64,000 nt of DNA. Origin: Tomocerus qinae. Its lineage: Eukaryota; Arthropoda; Collembola; Entomobryomorpha; Tomoceridae. Every line of letters begins with the position of its first letter. Positions within the stretch are counted from its first letter, which is position 1. The DNA lies in NCBI GenBank assembly GCA_020055645.1, contig CM034550.1:22910880-22974879 (forward strand), given 5' to 3'. The notes under the pieces were generated by a model. It did not search any database, had not been told where the DNA came from, and saw only the letters and a program-made list of their open reading frames with translations. A program made the position numbers and the translations under genes. Below are positions 23,135 through 34,915 of the stretch, in pieces.

Positions 23135-26100
23135 TTAACAAGTACAATTCCTGGGATGGGTGGAAGTTGTACCCTGCATCAACACGATTTCAAAAGTAAA
23201 AATGGTCCCCAAGCTTTGCAAAATGAAGGATTTGGTGACAGTGAAGCAGCCGAGACCTGTCAGCCCTGGATTCAAAACCCCAACATAATTTCGTGTCTTT
23301 TTCACCTGCAAACAATAAACATTTTTTATAGCTTAGTCTTTAAACGTTGTATGGCACTTTCATATGCGTGTCAGTCGTGCCACCCACCCACCTCTTCACA
23401 CTCCGCCGCAGGTGGGCATTTGTGCAGCAACCGAATTATTTCGTGGGCGTAGTCGTGAACCCTGGCTGCAGATATGGAGACCAACAACAACCTGGTAATT
23501 AAGTGGATAAAAGACAAAAATCCGTAAAGTCGATCGGTAAATGTTGTTGATATTGACGGAGATAGACCCCGGTGCAGCTGTAATTGCAATTAAACAGATA
23601 TAATTGCTTCCATATGGCTCTAATCATAACCAAGGCTCAAAGCCGTAGCCAAGCCTTGTAGCTTGTGTCCCATCGGAAATCCAGAAAAAAATTGAATGTC
23701 TAAAAACTCAAAAAGTCGCAAAACTTTTCATGACTTAAATTCCCTGAAAATTTTTCCAGGCTAAAAATTTAAAATTAAATAGTACAGAAGTTACCAGCAT
23801 TGAAATGTAGTAAATATTGAAAGTGTAAGACAGAAATATTAAAGGGGACAAGAATTTTTCAAAATCCTGCAGCAGGTTGCATAATGTAGTGTGGTCTGCG
23901 GTGACTGCCATCCAAAACTCCTTCGAATCTTGACCAAATGAATATTATCTTTTAGAAGTACTAAACACAGTTATTTTGATGTACTTAACTTAAATGAAGA
24001 TGTTGTAAATTAGACATGGCACAAATAATTCTCGGAAATGGATATGTGAAATTTTTGAAATATTTCTTATTTCACTCTCTTTGAAAAAGGGTAGGGTATT
24101 CAGGGTAAATAGAAAAAGTTTTTTGTCAATTAAAAGAAGGCTTTTAGAAAATAGTCTAATCGTCCATACCAAGAAGTAACTGGGTCAATAAAAAAAGTAC
24201 GAAAGTCAATAGATCGAGTAAATTAGTCAATACTTAGAATGAGTTTTATTTAGACAATATTAAATCATAATTATTATAATGTAAAATGGGAACTTTGCAT
24301 TAGTTAAACTAATTCACGGTTTCACCAGAGCTTAGGTTATGCCTGGAGGTCTCCCTGGTTTTCTTTTTACGCTAACAGGTATCTGTTTAGCCCTTGCGGG
24401 AAATGTATGTAGTTTTCTCATGCTAGCAATTCCAATTATATGTTTGAACATATAGTTTTTTCAAGTAAATAGAACTTCAAGTAAATCACTTTTCCGCCTT
24501 GATTAAAATTTTTTGAAAGGGCAGTCCAGTCATCTTTTATGCCCAATGAAACCTCTTCTTCGGTTTTATACTTTTTGAAAATACGCCATTTAATTCCGTT
24601 TACTTAGGGTTGGGCATTTTCGGATTCGACAGATTCGGAATTCGGAACTCAGATTCGGAATTCGGAACAGATTCGGAATTTGCGTCTGTTTCGGAATTAC
24701 TAGAATCGTAAATAAGTTGAGACGACATATTTTTAAACTAAGAGTCAGCTCAGACAGCCTTAACACAAATGAAATACAATAAAGAAATTCATTAACATAG
24801 GTAACCTCTTATCTATCATTGATAAGAATTTCATAAGGTAAGAATTATGATTAAGACCTAGTCGTATGCCTAGACGTATGCAGGTCATAGTAGGTCCAAA
24901 AGAGATAGCACAAAGTTTTAATATAAACTAAATAAAAGTCATTCTAAGTATTAACTAATTTACTCGATCTATTGACTTTCGTACTTTTTTTATTGACCCA
25001 GTTACTTCTTGGTATGAACAATTAGACTATTTTCAAAAAGCCTTCTTTTTATTGACAAAAAACCTTTTTCTATTTACCCAGAAACCTTTACCCTTTGAAA
25101 ATGATATATTCGGAAAAAAATTATTTTTCAATAACCAGAAATTATTTCCATACCTGTTTGTAAAATATTACCTACCACTTTTATTTTCCGTTAAGGCCTT
25201 TTCTGCTTGTTGAATGAGAGCTTTGAATTTGAAATAAATGGCTCTAGAAAGGGAGATGATGAGAACATCAATGTAATTGGTAGAGACCATGACCAATTCA
25301 GTGGTCACTAAGAACAGAATTCCTAGCGGCAGCTGGTACGTCACTCGTGTTGACCAGTTGGTACCCCAGTGCAAGTAATAGATCTCCAACCACGAATCAC
25401 CTAGTTCAAAACGGATTTACAGCTTCCGTACTCAAAATACCTCACCCTAATACTGGACGTGGAAAGTACCACAATTCTCATATTTTTAGCCTCCCAGCTT
25501 TCAAGAGGGGAACATCGAGAAAAACTTCAGAAATCTTGTCCAATGACTTGGAATTTTCTTGGTAATACAATTTTTTTTACTAAAATACTACTTTTACAAT
25601 CGCTTTTACAATTAAAATTACATTATTTTACATCAATCGAAAATCGAAAACCAATTTTCATGGATTTCGATTTCTTGCTTTTGAGTTCAATGAAACTATA
25701 GGTGTAGAGTAATAGAGTTTCTAGTATTGTCTGTGCTGAAATGAAAATATTTGTTGGAAATAAATAGGCGAAACTTATAAGAAATTACGTCTGTCTGTAG
25801 GGGAAGCAATAAATCAGCAATTATGGTTTTTGGGTAAACCCAAATGTGACAGGTATGTATAGTAAATGGGATTAATTCTCAAGTTGATGATCGTTACCTG
25901 TCACAAAAGCCTGATGCAGAAATAGCGAATATTGAAAAATGTGTTTTAATATCTCGGATGCAAAGAGACTGGCCAAAATCCATGCTATGTGTCGAGAGAG
26001 ATATTTGTCTTCCGTAGAATTAGTGACAATAACAAGACTCCTCCACTTTCGACAAATGTCAAGAAGAAGTTGACCTCGAAGAATGAAATGAAGAAACCTA

Positions 26101-28202
26101 CAACACATTGAATGCAGAAAGTTAGTAGAGTATGCGCTAATATTTTAAGTTATAATATGTGGCTAGGAATAATGGATAGGTAGGTGAATTTGGGCGAATT
26201 CGGGTGAATCTGAGTGAATTTGGGTCTTTGAGTGGGAGTTATATTTGAGTGTGACGTACACAAAGAATACAACAAGAGTGTATACGCTGGGAGAGAATTC
26301 GTGAGCCCATAGGCTGGTGTCGACTGTTTCTCCAATTAGAAGCCCGTAGACTCCCATTAAAATCCTGGACAGCATTACTGACATGAAAATCAAACTATTT
26401 CCACCAGCTAAACTCGTTAGGCTGAAACAAGTACATAAAATTTTCACGTCAATTTGTGTCTTCACTCAGCGCTTGCTTCCCAAAATATCCATTAATTACC
26501 ATCAAAATTAAAAAAAAATTAATGTACTAATTATGTTTACTATAAGTCCCTTAATCGAGAAATAAGTTGACAAATATGCCTTATTCAGAGAAGTTTGTCT
26601 TCTCTCTGTATGCGAATACTCTGTCTGTCCGGAAATCCCTGTGCACGATAACTTTCAAACGGTTTGAGCTAGCCAAGCCAGTTTTCAGGGTAGCATTTTT
26701 AGGTAAAAAATAAGCCCAAGTTCGTAAATGGGCAAGATTGTGACACGTCCGCCTGACAAATGAAATTGACGTAACTTTGGTTTTAGTCATCCTACAACGT
26801 CATGTAACAGCTTGTTCGATAGCTGACATGTTTTGCCACACTACTGAACATGTTAAAATCATCCCCTGATAAGAGAAGAGTGTGAAAAATTAATAATAAT
26901 TGAAAATCGACGTAACTTTCGTTCTTTTCATTGTTCAAAGTCGTGAAATTATAGCTCGATTGAAAGCTGTTAGGTCACCTGGCACTAGTAAATAGGTTAC
27001 AACCTTCCCCTGATTGGGGAAGTGGTTGATAAACTTAAAAGTAATTGAAAATCGACTTCCATTATATTCAATGTATGTAACAGGTGACCAGTAATTACTT
27101 GAAAACGGTCTAGGCGCTCTAACTCCTAAACGGAGGATGCTACGAAAATGAAATTACCACCATTCGAAAGACGACAAAGTTAGCAACAAAACAGGCTATA
27201 ATAAAAATTGTTTTAACACATTTTACAGGCATGGCATGTTTTTAAAAAAGTGCAAACTAGCTTGTATTTGTCAGGTTTAAGTGCGAAATTAATGCTATTT
27301 TTATTCTCCCAGAGGAAATCAATCTTCTTATGTCTTTAATGAATACTTTTCATCAGTCAGTAACCGATTCTGAAGCTGATTTTCCATTGAAATTAGAGTA
27401 TGGTTTTCCAGAGTTAAACTCGGTTGTGAATCGGCTGGAAACCATGAACAAAAATGACCTAATGCTGAGGAGCAAAAGTTTGTAATTAAAGGATAATTTC
27501 GTGTTTAATTGAGATTTTTAACACAAAAATTTGGCCCTTAACTTCCTCGTCATTTATACAGGAAGTCACTAAATTTCTTATTATAGCTTATTTTGTTGTA
27601 AATTTTGTCGTCTTTCCAATGGTGGTTACCTCAATTCCGAAGCAGTCTCTGTTTGCGAGTTAGGAGCCTACAACGTTTTCAAGTATTTACTGGTCATACT
27701 GTACATAATCGTACAAAAGCTTGTTAGACAACAAAAGGGTTTTGGAACACTACAATATAGTTACATACAGTTACCATTTAGGTCAAAAATATAAACTTCT
27801 CTGTTTTATGACCATTTTGCGGTTAATTTGATTTTCATTCACCCGCAGACAGAATCGGGAATTGGAATGTAAGCTTATCTTTTGTAATAATTGGCTTTAA
27901 TTTGAATATATTTTCAAGTTTACATCTCAGGAATAAAAATTGTCAAAATACGTAAATGTGAGCCTGTCCATTTCCTTCTGGAAGAGATGGGTGAAGGGCA
28001 CCATTCCAATGATCCGACCAACGATGAGCAAATATCTGGAACATTTGAACAAATCGTCGTTTCTGCGTCCTGAGGTCTGCAGAGAAAGTCCTGGACTGCC
28101 TCTTAGAAGGACGTCATTCATGACCTTCTTACCTTCGCCCTTCACAAATTGAAGCTTAGTCATGAATGCTGATGAATTTTGTGGAATGCTATTCTTCTTC
28201 AT
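23135..28202 (-). CDS. Gustatory receptor family chemoreceptor (7 exons)
   Basis: Minus-strand exons 27952-28202, 26260-26421, 25898-26097, 25176-25400, 23795-23928, 23392-23577 and 23135-23305 join with phases 2, 2, 1, 1, 0 and 0 into 442 residues, a normal length for the family. The N-terminal part has the receptor-start pattern CSRYLLIVGRIIGMVPF. Hydrophobic segments follow in every exon, and the last exon carries LTGLGCFTVTKSF and then TFEIVLMQ (423-430), matching the family C-terminal signature T[FY]E-VL-Q. These seven-pass receptors have an intracellular N-terminus and form ligand-gated cation channels in sensory neurons. The conserved glutamate form of the motif is typical of sugar and Gr43a-like receptors, but the ligand cannot be assigned. 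Introns 1 and 4 carry inserted repeats. Alternative starts are M14 and M28. AATAAA follows the stop at once (23126-23131). Confidence 0.87.
24088..25093. mobile_element. About 1-kb TIR element in receptor intron 4, 8-bp duplication
   Basis: The inverted ends of about 180 bp (24088-24260 and about 24930-25093) share GGGTAAATAGAAAAAG, GTACGAAAGTCAATAGATCG and their complements. TTTGAAAA flanks both sides (24080-24087 and 25094-25101). The ends read AGGGTA and TACCC, which with an 8-bp duplication fits a non-autonomous hAT-like element. The interior has a short run of ATTCGGAATTCGGAA units (about 24620-24690) and no transposase frame. Confidence 0.85.
26422..27951. repeat. Repeat-filled intron 1 of the gustatory receptor gene
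   Basis: About 26590-27130 belongs to a dispersed repeat also present, inverted, at about 33270-33800. Overlapping its end, an inverted pair of about 125 bp (27080-27205 and 27578-27705) shares ACCACCATTCGAAAGACGAC or close variants, with a 370-bp spacer. Together they probably represent one or two non-autonomous elements. No coding exon was found inside. Confidence 0.6.
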
Positions 28203-30147
28203 CCTTGTGCAGTTGACAATGATTTTATTAGTTTAGTTCTAAATTGTGCCGGTACTCGCAAATACTCGCAGATATTCCTGTTGATATTATTTTTACTACT
28301 TGATTCTTTAAATAGTGCCAATTTAGAATAGAAGATTTGAGTCCAATTTCTTAGATAAAAATATAAATGGAGCCACGTGAATTATTTGTCATCATGAATA
28401 ATGGAATGTGTATTTAAATAATAGGATTGAAAGGAAATACCTCTAAAAAATATTTAGTTATATATTATCAGTCTGTGCATTATCCATTATTCTTGTCATA
28501 CGCAAATATTTGCTATCCAATTTACGCCGCATAGCCCAGATCTGAAAAAATAGTTATCTATAGCTAGAAATTAATTTAAGCTGTCAAAACGTGCGTCATT
28601 GTTGTAGACACTTGAGTCTTGCAACATTTAATAAACTAATTGTGTTTGTTTTTAATTGGACAAATGACTCATTATTTTCTACAATGGAACTGTGTGGGAG
28701 AACAACTTGGTAATTTCACTTAAGATATCATTGTACAAAAAGGCATGACAAACAGTAGTATATGCTATTTCAGAATGTTTCAAGATTAATGGTGCTTTTA
28801 AGGAATATCAGAAAACGATCCAATCTATTTCATCTAAATTGGCCCACAACTGTGATGACTATTTACTACAACTCTTGAGTTTTTAAAAATATTTATTTCC
28901 TTGTGGAAAATGGTGAGGTAGTAAATTCTAAAATTACTAAATGTTTCAATTTTCCATGTAAAAGGCAGGTTTTGAGAAACTAAAGTAAGTGATCTTTGGC
29001 TCATATGCGGACCTTCGTCTCAGATTCTGAGGGCTACTTAAGTCATCGATTACCATGATGAGGACTTCGATTTTGAAACGAATCTTGAGGAGTTGTGAGC
29101 CAATAATACGGTAAATAATACGGCCCTTTGGATCATAACAAGTAAGACTAGAAAGCACTAGAAAGGGAGTCTATCCTACAATACTATACCTCAAGACTCA
29201 AGACCCCTCGAAATTTTTACTCTAGTAACGCATTTTATACCACGCCCATTACAAGGTGGAGACAGGGGAGTTTTCCGCGATTTAGCTACTCAAAGATTAT
29301 ACCTACTATAAAGACGCGTGTAATACACACATGACACTAGAAATATTACCTATAATGCCTGTAGTATCTTCATATTATTAGCATTTCAAGTACCTCTAAT
29401 TACCGTATTTTTGTTTAAAATTTTTACTGCATGTGCATCTCATAGTCATAAACTCAAATGATCATTTTCATAACGCTCGGTTTCATAGAAATCGTTACAC
29501 GATGTTTTTGAAAATCAGAATTTTACATTTAAGGAGTGGGGATGTTGGAAATTATGTTTACTATCTCCTCCTACAGTTTTCCACCGTTCATTATGAAACT
29601 TTTTGAGGAGCTGCTAATGACCCAAACTTATATCGTAATTGAGCCCTTTTTTAATTTTCAATAATTTTGAAAATGATTTGAAAATTTTACATGTATATGA
29701 AACCTGTGCCCATAGTGCATTACTTGCACAGGTGGTCTAACCTAAGCTAACCTTCCACAGACATGGACAAAAATTAATATAGAGGCTGAAACGTTATTAT
29801 CCTGGAAGTTTAAACAAACATTTAAATATAAACCTTGCAGTATAGAATACTGTGCACATGTCCGTATTTCCTAAAACACAATATTTGCAACCACGTCAAT
29901 TGGAATAGCAAAGATGCATGGGGACAAGGAGATTATATCACAGGACGCCAAGGACCAATAGGACAGAAAATAAAATGGGTCGGCCAAAAAACATCAAGGA
30001 GCTGTTAAACGACAATAATACTTAAATTCAACTTAAAATAATACTCGCTTATTACTTGCTTGATAACCATTACTCAATTATTAATCTTATTGACGCTGAC
30101 CTTTTGAATTAATAACATTTAATTGCATTGCAAAAGCAATGCGATAC

Positions 30148-30331
30148 CTATTCAGTCTTGCTAACTTTATTCATAAACTGCCACACAATGCTAGACAAGC
30201 TAATTTTTAAAATCCCATACAAAATTAAGGTGTGTGCCATACTAATTCCTATGTTCCCATATTTTAACACCAAGAATTTCTTAAAATAAGAAATGAATTC
30301 CATGTCTGCGGGCAATGAATAACAATTTATG
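30148..30331 (-). other. Orphan exon-like open stretch with a hydrophobic segment
   Basis: On the minus strand a good acceptor (CATTGCCCGCAG) opens a frame of about 50 residues with a hydrophobic stretch (GISMAHTLILYGILKISL) and ends in TAG directly before a GT. It could be a terminal exon or relic of a membrane protein. No partner exon was found and no family recognised. Confidence 0.2.
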
Positions 30332-33269
30332 GGATTTTTCATTGTGTAGAAAAGAAGTTTGTATTTTGTGTACTGTGTACACTCTTAATGGTAATCCGTG
30401 GTATTGCTACGTGATTGTGCAAAGACTATTGTGAGTGTGACGCACGAATATTTTTTATTTTCAACTTTCGTTATTGTTAGCTAATATTATGTAAGTGTTT
30501 GTTTGATCTCTTCATGCATCCGACTCCTCGCCAGACAAGAGATTAGAGCATCACTCTCGGGGCTCCAGCTAAGTGACGATAAAAATAAACTGGAGAAATG
30601 TTGACTCAGTCTTATAATATTATATTATTAACATAAATATGGAGAATGGAGGAGTGTGAAGTTTCTCAAGTCAAAAGGTGAAGTATGTACTGTACATGAA
30701 GTAATGCTTTAAGAACCCTTTATGAACTACGCAAAAGTATGTGGAATCGTCATATATCTAATTCATTGTAGCAACTAATAAGTACATGAGTACATACTAG
30801 GCTCCCAGTACTGGCAGTCACCGAGTACTGTTATTGACTTACAAAAGCAGACAAACTTCATAGAATGTCTCTTGACTGTTAGCTGAAACACGCCAAATAA
30901 GTATTTACTAAAATATGACAAAGTGCGTCAGGTTTGTTAGGTTAAATTAGGTTATAGGTTAGTTAGGCTATGTCGCATTAAGGTGCACAACTACACAAAC
31001 TGAACCAAAGCAATCCACAAGTGTATAGATTCGCAAATTAGAAAATCTCTATGAATTACCCCTTGATTACCATGTTCATACCAGATTGGGTAGATTTTAT
31101 CTATCTATATTTAGAATTGCGTTTATTGTATAGATATTGCTAAATATAGTAGTATATAGCAGAGATGCGAGTAGTAGTAAGCTGTACGTGTATGTGAATG
31201 CTAGTTGATTAAGGAGTCTCATTAAAGGTAGTTGTATATAAGTAGATGGACATGGATGGGTGACAGCCTTGAGATGTAATAAATTCATTTCACTCGTCTA
31301 TGTATTATGTCTACATACTCTACATATACAATTGTGGCTCTATATTGCATTGAAATTCATATCCGCATTGGAACAAAAAGTAGCCATAAGTTAGTTAACT
31401 TTGCAGTTAACCTTAAACTCTTTCATTACTAGCTATTACGTATAAATACACTCCTTCCAACAATATACAACACTCAAATGCATTTTTTCTGCTGCAACTA
31501 TATGATGTTAGGTATGGTAGGCATACAAAACGTCTGGTTATATCCACCACCTTGATATATGTAAGGATGACTACGTATTCATATAATAAAATAAATATTT
31601 CTCTCCTAATTAATATCCTATTTCCATGCTTGTTCCTTGTTTTTACATATGATATATAGGGTTTACAAAATAGCATGAAAAGGTACACAAGCAAAATGCT
31701 GTCGTGTCGTAAGCCAAAATCAACGCTGTAACAAAGTATCGGAAATAATTCTCATTCATTTTAAGTCGTGGACATTGCCTTACAAAACAATTTAATCAGC
31801 CTCAAAAGTTATTTGTCGACTAGTTTCATAATATTGACAGTTGTAAAAAAATAAGTTTCGAAGAAAATGTCATGTGAATGTGTCGTTTATCAATAGTCGT
31901 CTCAATTTGCCTCGTAGAACTTGAGCTAGCCAGTACCAGTGCATAAAAAGGAATTCTGTTCTACAAACCTATATTGAATAAGTTGATTGTCAAAACTTAC
32001 AAATCAATGAACTCCATTCTGGGATAACATCTTTCGAAATTAAACCAGACGCTGATGCCATGACCTTTTGAACAGTAAAGAGTTCTGTAGTGCGAAATAT
32101 TTTTGGACCTTTTAAGAAAACAAATCGTTTTTCTCGGAGGGCCCTACAAAGCCCCCTTTTCAATACTTCCTTGATACTTCTAGAACAGAATTGAAAACAT
32201 TTTTCTGTGTGGAAATAATAAAGACTAGATATAGGGAAGTCATAAGGAGAGAAGTCAAACAGACAGACAATTTGTAATTGGGATAAAATATCTTCCGTTC
32301 GTTCCTTATTATGAAGTGGTAGGTAGATAAATTAAAAGTGTTATTGCATGGACATAAATACAAGTAGCAGACCACAAATAAATGAAAACCACACACATAC
32401 ACATAGGAGAGTACACACACACATAAAAGTTACTTTACGTAACTGAAGTCGAGAGAGATGAGGGAAAATCGTTAGAGCAGAAAAGGAGTGTATGAATCTG
32501 AACTCACAATCAGTACACATCTATGAATAATGTACTGGATGGTCCAGCATGGGATGATCATTTAGCTCGTTCTACGTCATACCCACAATTGTCTACATCA
32601 AAGATAACAACATTAATTCCTCATTCTGCACGTTCTTCCTTCCACCACAGTGCAATCCACTCTCTGCGTCACTCAAGATTTGTTCTGACTACTGCAATCT
32701 GGAAGAGACATTCTATCTGGTTTGTCAACATCAACGAGTGAGCAGATTAAAAAATATCACCCGAGACTGAAATATTTTGTTGTGGTTCATTTCACGAAAC
32801 GTGTCTCATCGTGCGTGTTTTATTCATCCTTAGGGAATACTATTAGTACGTGGCAGTGGCAGTGTCAACACTAATCTACAAAGGTTGATCTACACATCCC
32901 TCTTTTTTCTGTATGTTTTACTTCTACTTTTCTTCTAATTTCTCTACACAAATATTTGTATTTAACGAGGTCATGGATTTTGGGTGAATGGATATGACTG
33001 CCAAACAAATTCAGTTAAACTTACGTTCAGTCTAATTCCTCGGCAAATACATTTGATTTTCAAGATATTTAGGAATAATGGACAATCCAGTATCAATATG
33101 GGCATGGATCAGTTTTTTTAAAGTTTGGTTTTAAATATCTTAGGAATATCAAAGTTGGGGTTTGATCATTTTTAAATGTATTTAGAATAATTAAAATATT
33201 AATAAACCATTGCAAAACAGAAATATAATAGTAGAGAAGTTTATTCGAGGTAAAACAACATAACATTTA

Positions 33270-33800
33270 AACTCTGACTAATATTGGCCAGTTTAGAAAT
33301 GTTACAGAACCTGCCATGGCTTTCGAAAGAGTGACTTTTTATGATGAACAGAACGGAATTTGTAGCAATTTTAATCTCTTTAGTAGTGCGTCCTTGGACC
33401 TATCATCTTTCCATCTAACTATTTCTGTGCGATGAACGTAACCGAAATTACATCGATTTTCCGTTACTTTTAAGGTATTTATCTACTTCTATTGTCAGGG
33501 AAAGGTTGTAGCCATTAATAGTGTCCCTGAACCTGTAAGCTTTCGATCTAGGTATTAATCAACTGACTTTGTACGATGACTAGAACCAAAGTTACCTGTC
33601 AATCAAAAAAATATTATGAACCTCTTCACCAGCCAATCCTGCCCGTTTATGAACTTGGTTTTCGACCTTACGGTTGTACCATGAAGAACACTCTAGCTAA
33701 AACCGTTCAACAATAATTAATTATCTTACACAAGGATATCCGGATAGACAGAAAGGCAGATAGACTGATAGAGACGGAAATAATTCTTATACAAAAAGAT
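33270..33800 (-). repeat. Dispersed repeat copy (related to 26590-27130, 15040-15170, 8990-9120)
   Basis: In reverse orientation it shares with 26590-27130 the order CTGTC-GTC / GGA-ATCC-TGT, a block with GAACTTGG and CC-GTTTA, and TCGAT-TTCC-TT-C-TT-AAG tracts. The similarity is moderate. No terminal repeats or reading frames were identified, so its class is unknown. Confidence 0.5.
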
Positions 33801-34685
33801 AAACTTCTCTTAATAAACGGATCCATAATTCATGCCGGTCCTAATACCTGCGTTTACTTTATTTACGTCTGTTGTTAATGGACGGTCCAAGATTCTGAAT
33901 ATGCAATCAATATCAATCAAAAATGAAATAGTTGCTTTGGGACGAACTAAATACAGACATATTTGATCAGTTTTTTGATGGACATTCATTCACGCCAAAA
34001 ATCCATGAAGTTCCCCTTAATGCATTTTGAATTTTAAGGAGGAATATTATTAAATCATGAACGTGAAATTGTATAATAACCTGGCATGAACATGAAAAAG
34101 TAAAATTAAATATTCATGAAAAGCTCAAAATGCAACTTCGAAAGTCGATGCGACTAATTTGTACGAATTTAAGAAATAAATGTGACCGTTATTGGTTTGT
34201 TTTATTATTGTTGAACAAATTATATAATTGGTATTTTTGGGGTGCCATAATAATAGTCCTTAATATTTTCCTCCTTAAATTAACACTTGCCAATGAAAGA
34301 GACTCTATCTATTCGAATCTATGGACTTAATTTTCCAGACGCCGTTTTTTACGCTGTTGTTCCTATTGTGTGGCAAAGTACAAAGTTCATTAGATTTCCA
34401 TGAGGGAATTGTAGGGAGCAGGCGAGTTACTATGTAATTTTAGATTGATATCAGAGGTCTAGCATTAGCGATTTAATGATAATCACAAACAACCACTCAA
34501 AGTAAGGCCATTTTTTGCCACAAATTAAATTATAAGCTCAGAAAGAACCTTTACCTATTTAATTAGCGACATGCATCACTTCGCATATAAACCTTAAAAC
34601 CACAACTATTTATCAAGCAAACATTACGTACACTTCAGTACAATAGTAACATTTTAAAAGACTATATCGTCGACTAACAAGGGAA

Positions 34686-34915
34686 CATTTTATTAATACC
34701 TGCGCATGAATATTTTATTAATACCTGCGCATGAATATTTTATTAATACCTGCGCATGAATATTTTATTAATACCTGCGCATGAATATTTTATTAATACC
34801 TGCGCATGAATATTTTATTAATACCTGCGCATGAATATTTTATTAATACCTGCGCATGAATATTTTATTAATACCTGCGCATGAATATTTTATTAATAAC
34901 TGCGCATGAATATTT
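34686..34915 (+). repeat. 25-bp tandem array, nine copies
   Basis: The unit TATTTTATTAATACCTGCGC plus ATGAA repeats nine times with almost no variation; the last full copy has AATAACTG for AATACCTG. Near identity implies recent expansion. There are no spacers, so it is not a CRISPR-type array. Confidence 0.95.

Larger units (their letters stand above)
28203..34680. other. Gene-poor interval
   Basis: No gene is supported over about 6.5 kb. The 5' end should carry the receptor promoter (minus strand). Two minus-strand open stretches (28946-29158 and 30148-30342) have some exon-like character but could not be linked to a gene. About 33270-33800 is a copy of a dispersed repeat. The remainder is AT-rich sequence without recognised features. 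Confidence 0.4.

Noticed and set aside
26581-26790. Minus-strand 69-codon frame inside receptor intron 1, considered as a receptor exon
   Set aside because: The sequence belongs to the dispersed repeat also found near 15.1 and 33.7 kb, and exon 1 joins exon 2 in phase without it.
32523-32741. Serine/histidine-rich plus-strand frame
   Set aside because: No family features, no splice or promoter context, and it is isolated in a gene-poor region.
34686-34915. CRISPR-like array
   Set aside because: Repeats are directly abutted with no spacers, and the context is a eukaryotic genome.
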